Origin: Rhodospirillales bacterium
GTDB lineage: Bacteria > Pseudomonadota > Alphaproteobacteria > Micavibrionales > Micavibrionaceae
Direction: 5' to 3'
Assembly (NCBI GenBank): GCA_020638285.1
Contig: JACKIV010000001.1
Span: 186,001-250,000 of the forward strand
DNA length: 64,000 nt
Shown here piece after piece: positions 60,361 through 64,000 of the stretch. Both the position numbers and the translations under genes were made by a program. The notes below the pieces were generated by a model. That model searched no databases and was not told the origin of the DNA. It was given only the letters and a program-made list of their open reading frames with translations. How positions within the stretch are numbered: position 1 is the stretch's first letter; each line of letters begins with the position of its first letter.

Positions 60361-63300
60361 AACCCGGAATGTATCCGAGCCCGTAGCTGTTCCGCCATCC
60401 GGGTCGGAGGCAAGCGCGGTGACGCTCAGACCCGAGAGGTCCGCATCGGAATTGGCGGGGGGCTTGAGGGTGAAGCCGCCGGCATAATCAGCGCCGGGGG
60501 GCAGGGTGATCTTGAACTGTCCCGGCGTGCCGGTTGGCGTCCATCCCGCGCCGGTCAGGGTCCATCCCGGACCCACGCCGTTCAGAGTCAGGCTGAGTGT
60601 CTCGTTGCCGTCTCCGTGGTCTGTGGCGGCATGAACGGGAACGAAGACCGATCCATCTTCCTTGACGATGACATCATCTGCGCCGTTATTGACCTGTACC
60701 GCAACCGTGAGCGGCGGAGCTTCGCATTTCAGGGTGAGCAGGGCGCTGCTCGCATCGCCATCGCCATCGGCCAGCGTATAGCGGAAAACATCTTCCGCGC
60801 ATCCGGCGGGACGGAGCGACAGGTCGAACACCATGTCATTGTAATCCTTGTCGCCAAGATTCGGCAGATCTTCAAAACCGATTCTCAGGACGGTCGGGTC
60901 GTCAATGTCCGGCAGGCCGGACACGACACGGATCGAACCGTCGGCGTTGATGCTCGTAGAGTCTCCGCGCTCGGTCGTGTGATAAATCGGACCGCTCAGA
61001 AGGGTTTCCGTTCCGGTTCCATCCTGAATGAAAACGAGGCTGACGTTTCCACCGTCATCTGTGATTTTCGCCGGGCGTTCGTCCGCCGTTCCGCGCTTGT
61101 ATACAAAGGCCAGATCACCCGCATTCAGATCAAGTCCGGCATACCCGCCATTGAGACTGAATCCGTTGGCAATCAGGAAAAATCCCAAAGACTGATCTGC
61201 CGTGCTCTGAACGCTGAAAGTAAGACTCGCCCCGGCGGCCACGGAATTGCCGTTGGCAATCACGAAATCCACGTTCTGAATCGTGCCGTCCGGCGCAACC
61301 GTGTAGACGCCGAGCGTGTTTGAATATCCGGCCCCTTCGCTGACGAAGGTGACTTTCCCGGTCACGGCGCCGGACAGGTCCAGATCTCCATTCGCAATCC
61401 CCAGAGTGTCCTGATCGCTCGCGCCCAGCGCCCGGCTTTCGGCCAGAGAGGGGAAGGCTTCAAGCCCATTGAAAATGTGGTCGTAGGCGTTATCGAACAG
61501 ATCATAGGTATAAGATCCGTTTGCAGCGATGGTCAGTTTTCCATGCGCTCCGTCGATGCTGGTCGTTCCCGTGGCCGGAACGTCGAGCGTCGTAGACCCG
61601 AAGGTGATTTTCGTAACGTGGTTGGGCTGGTCGTTGCTCAGATCGTCTGTTGCGCCCGCGCCGCCATTTAGCCCCGTGATGACGTTGCCCGTAGCTCCGC
61701 CTGCCGATGTCTGGAATTCATTGACATCGTTATGAGCCAGAAGCGCATCATCGGCTACGTTCACCGTAATGAATCCATTGGACGAATCATCGTCCGAATC
61801 CGTGGCGGTGATACCGAATTTCAGGGCAATAACATCGTTCGGGTTCGATCCGTCGGCATGATCGAGCGTACCCAGAAGCTTGAACTGGTATTGTCCATCG
61901 GGCTGGATGGAGAGGGTAAAGATCGTCTCGGCACCGGCCTTGCCGACATAGGTGTTTCCAAGAAGCGCAACTGCAATGGCGACGCCGCCCGATGTGAGGA
62001 CTCCGCTCGCCAGAGAGCCCGATGCGCTGAAACTGGCCGCGCCCGTGGCCCGGAAGGAGCCGGGGCCGTCCGATCCGAAATTGGCAGAGGCCGCATCGTT
62101 CACTGTAATAGGGCCGAGATTGGTTTCGTCAACCGAGACAAGCTCCGGCTGGACCAGAATCGGCACATCATCCGGGGTGACGGACAAACGCAGAGATACG
62201 GTTTTCTGGGCCTGATTGTCGGTCAGATCCACCTCGCCGCCCGAAAGGGTTGTCTCGCGCGAGATGGCCGTAACGCTCAAAGTGTAATTTCCGGCAGCGT
62301 TATTCGGAACGGTGATCTTGAGGCCTGCGAGATCGCTGGGCGCCAGTTCCCAGACTCCGGGGCTGACCTGCGTTCCATGGTTGAGACTCGCGCCCGTCGG
62401 GACGTTTCCAATGCGGATCAAGGTAATCGATTCCGATCCATCCGTGTCGGTGACGGCGGCGGCAATGGACAAGGGAATCGCAGAACCTTCCTCGCCACTG
62501 GCCGCGCCGGCTGAAAGAGTCGGTGCATCCGCTACAGCATCGGTGGTGATGGCGAAGGGGTCGTTGGTCGTGGCGGTGGTGTTTGTTTCAGGCTCAAAGG
62601 CGCTGGCTGTGGCTTTGAGGCCGGAGAGGTCTGCATCGGAATTGGCTGGAGGGGCAAACGTCAGTCCTCCGTTGTAGTTCGTTCCTGGGGGCAGGGTGAT
62701 GGTCCATGTTCCGGTGGCTGGTGTGTAAGTGCCATTCGCATTGGTGATCGTCCATGTGGGGGAAATTCCCGTGACGGTAACGGTCAGAATCTCGTCGCCT
62801 GACCCGCCCGCGCCCAGTGCGGCCTTGATCGGCACGAAGATAGAGCCGTCTTCCTTGACGACGATGCTCTCGACGCCGTTATTGACAGAGATTGTGGGCG
62901 GGTTGGCTACGGGTTTCCACGTCAGGCAGAACGGGTCTGAGGCCTGCGCGGCGTTGTCCGAAAGATCGAACTCCACGCCCGAGAGATGTGTTTCTCCTGA
63001 AAATGCTGTGACGTTCAAATCCAGCTTTCCGACATAGGACGCCGGAGGTGTGATGGTCAGTCCGGCGATCTGCGCCGGGGTAAAGCTCCACACACCGCCG
63101 CCCAGATTTGAGCCGTGGTTGAAAACAAATCCGGAAGGCACGCCGGAGATTTTATATCCGGTGATGGACTCGGAGCCGTCCGTGTCGGTGACCGCGCCGC
63201 CGATGACGACGTTCAGGGCCGTTCCACGGTTTCCGGTGGCGTCTTCGCCGTGAACCGTCGGCGCATCCGCCACAGCATCGGTGATGATTTGAATGGTCTG

Positions 63301-64000
63301 GACGGTACTTGCCGTATCTCCGCCGTCAGTTTCTGTTGATGTCGCTTTGATTTGCAGGGCGGGAATGTCTGCATCGCTGTTGGCCGGAGGCGCGAGCGTA
63401 AATCCGCCCGTGTAATCAACGCCAGGAGCCAGGAAAATCTTGAACTGGCCGGGCGTTGCCGTCGGCGTCCATCCCGCGCCGGTCAGGGTCCATCCCGCGG
63501 GCAGACCGCTGATGGTTATGGTCAGATGCTCGGAGCCGTCGCGATCCACAAGGGAGGCCTTGACCGGAACAAAAACCGAGCCGTCTTCCTTGACCTGCGC
63601 ATCGTGGACGAGAAGATCCGGAGCATCGGCCACAGGACACCATTTCATGGTGATGGTCTGGGTGTTGCTGGCCTGATTGTTGGTCAGATCCGGTTCGATA
63701 CCCGAAAAAACGGTTTCCTGAGAAATGACCTCGACAATCAAAGGGAAGGCGCCGCTGTAATTGGCCGGTGGGGTCACGGTCAGTCCCGGAAGCTGCGCGG
63801 GTGTCAGCTGCCACTCCCCGCCGCCATTGTTCGTTCCGGCGGACAGGGTAAAGCCGTCCGGCACGCCCCGCACGTAAATCGTGGCGAGGCTTTCCGATCC
63901 GTCGGTGTCTGTCACGGCGGCGTCAATGACAAGCGGAAGGGCAATGTCTTCCGGTCCTGTTGCGCTCTGGGCGTTAACGTCCGGTACATCGGCCACGGCG
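59953..64000 (-). CDS. Giant repeat-rich type I secreted adhesin-like protein (5' end outside window, frameshifted 3')
   Basis: At least 1,348 residues are open to the right edge. The first visible codon reads Val in a repeat (AVADVPDV), so the start lies beyond. The protein alternates two modules of about 110 residues: type A (VADAPTVHGEDATG ... AAVTDTDGSES ... SGETHLSGVEFDLSDNAA) and type B (VKEDGSVFVPV ... PPGADYAGGFTLKPPANSDA). In the middle lie a VDET-type domain like the T1SS-143/DUF5801 repeats (VSVDETNLGPITVNDAASA) and a DUF4114-like domain (IGFEDLPNLGDKDYNDMVFD), typical of large calcium-dependent surface adhesins. The frame ends at 59953 after a +1 base relative to its own repeat copy. 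The export genes follow directly. Confidence 0.9.
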   Translation of the reverse strand, partial: AVADVPDVNAQSATGPEDIALPLVIDAAVTDTDGSESLATIYVRGVPDGFTLSAGTNNGGGEWQLTPAQLPGLTVTPPANYSGAFPLIVEVISQETVFSGIEPDLTNNQASNTQTITMKWCPVADAPDLLVHDAQVKEDGSVFVPVKASLVDRDGSEHLTITISGLPAGWTLTGAGWTPTATPGQFKIFLAPGVDYTGGFTLAPPANSDADIPALQIKATSTETDGGDTASTVQTIQIITDAVADAPTVHGEDATGNRGTALNVVIGGAVTDTDGSESITGYKISGVPSGFVFNHGSNLGGGVWSFTPAQIAGLTITPPASYVGKLDLNVTAFSGETHLSGVEFDLSDNAAQASDPFCLTWKPVANPPTISVNNGVESIVVKEDGSIFVPIKAALGAGGSGDEILTVTVTGISPTWTITNANGTYTPATGTWTITLPPGTNYNGGLTFAPPANSDADLSGLKATASAFEPETNTTATTNDPFAITTDAVADAPTLSAGAASGEEGSAIPLSIAAAVTDTDGSESITLIRIGNVPTGASLNHGTQVSPGVWELAPSDLAGLKITVPNNAAGNYTLSVTAISRETTLSGGEVDLTDNQAQKTVSLRLSVTPDDVPILVQPELVSVDETNLGPITVNDAASANFGSDGPGSFRATGAASFSASGSLASGVLTSGGVAIAVALLGNTYVGKAGAETIFTLSIQPDGQYQFKLLGTLDHADGSNPNDVIALKFGITATDSDDDSSNGFITVNVADDALLAHNDVNEFQTSAGGATGNVITGLNGGAGATDDLSNDQPNHVTKITFGSTTLDVPATGTTSIDGAHGKLTIAANGSYTYDLFDNAYDHIFNGLEAFPSLAESRALGASDQDTLGIANGDLDLSGAVTGKVTFVSEGAGYSNTLGVYTVAPDGTIQNVDFVIANGNSVAAGASLTFSVQSTADQSLGFFLIANGFSLNGGYAGLDLNAGDLAFVYKRGTADERPAKITDDGGNVSLVFIQDGTGTETLLSGPIYHTTERGDSTSINADGSIRVVSGLPDIDDPTVLRIGFEDLPNLGDKDYNDMVFDLSLRPAGCAEDVFRYTLADGDGDASSALLTLKCEAPPLTVAVQVNNGADDVIVKEDGSVFVPVHAATDHGDGNETLSLTLNGVGPGWTLTGAGWTPTGTPGQFKITLPPGADYAGGFTLKPPANSDADLSGLSVTALASDPDGGTATGSDTFRVITDAVADAPTVHGEDATGNRGTALNVVIGGAVTDTDGSESITGYKISGVPSGFVFNHGLNLGGGVWSFTPAQIAGLTITPPASYVGKLDLNVTAFSGETHLSGVEFDLSDNAAQASDPFCLTWKPVANAAHNLCQ
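59976..59976 (-). other. One-base insertion that breaks the adhesin frame
   Basis: The plus strand reads GTGGGCGGCGTTGG here, whereas the duplicate copy near 62900 reads GTGGGCGGGTTGG. The extra C shifts the frame and gives the stop TAA at 59953-59955 after the residues NAAHNLCQ. The intact copy reads NPPTISVNNG at the same place. Confidence 0.9.
62589..63285 (-). repeat. Internal duplication in the adhesin gene, copy 1
   Basis: The 697-base partner of 59663-60360, offset by 2,926 bases at one end and 2,925 at the other because of the one-base insertion. The frame is intact here. The conserved blocks at both ends (CAGGCTCAAAGG and CACAGCATCGGTGAT) define the limits. Confidence 0.93.

Noticed and set aside
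60190..63339. Several plus-strand frames opposite the adhesin repeats
   Set aside because: They repeat with the same period as the minus-strand modules and show no protein motif, so they are shadows of the repeats.
58833..64000. CRISPR array suggested by the repeated sequence
   Set aside because: The repeats are long, coding and separated by coding sequence; no short palindromic repeat with unique spacers is present anywhere in the window.

Overview
The window reads as chromosome of a GC-rich alphaproteobacterium. Grounds: an alpha-type NADP isocitrate dehydrogenase, an AccD that opens in the alphaproteobacterial way, a CIRCE-controlled groESL with a separate hrcA, and mostly single housekeeping operons. 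I cannot place it below class level. Most of it is densely packed core metabolism, and many start codons overlap the preceding stop (ATGA or TGATG). Clearly AT-richer stretches mark likely acquired material: 1-690, about 16.0-17.6 kb and 53.7-54.9 kb.

Layout: 1-2211 is the end of an integrative element, with a truncated unknown gene coupled to a large serine recombinase. The last codons of the recombinase are the antisense of a tRNA-Glu gene (2155-2230), the presumed attachment site. Next come accD, ispH and a P-loop ATPase, then an IS5-like miniature inverted-repeat element (5603-5774) touching the stop codon of a 2Fe-2S ferredoxin gene. The ferredoxin lies in a terC - cysteine desulfurase - fdx operon. 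An RND efflux pair (8.5-12.7 kb), hrcA and uvrB follow. A two-gene DUF1828-like cassette (16.1-17.4 kb) separates uvrB from an HD-domain gene and a first type I secretion set, tolC-ABC-hlyD (18.7-23.6 kb). From 24 to 36 kb are rpmG, purE, ftsW-murG, an EF-hand protein, murJ, a lone moxR, a DsbA-like protein, a copper chaperone, aroQ and accBC. Then come a Wzz-like and glycosyltransferase pair, nhaA, a FadB-like enzyme, trm112, groESL, ghrA, an acyl-CoA dehydrogenase, a soluble chemoreceptor, icd and a GNAT enzyme.

The right end (51.5-64 kb, minus strand) is a second type I secretion operon. A giant repeat-rich adhesin-like protein, whose start lies beyond the right edge, is followed by tolC, an ABC exporter, an AT-rich gene of unknown function, hlyD and a small membrane protein. 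The adhesin frame is broken by one extra base at about 59976. This can be read directly because a near-identical 697-bp copy of the same segment lies 2.9 kb away without the extra base.

The items most worth a second look are the AT-rich 400-residue secreted-type protein translationally coupled on both sides inside the secretion operon, the frameshifted adhesin with its internal duplication, the tRNA-encoded recombinase tail, the IS5-derived MITE at the ferredoxin stop, and the DUF1828-like cassette. All functional statements rest on reading motifs by eye; no database search was run.
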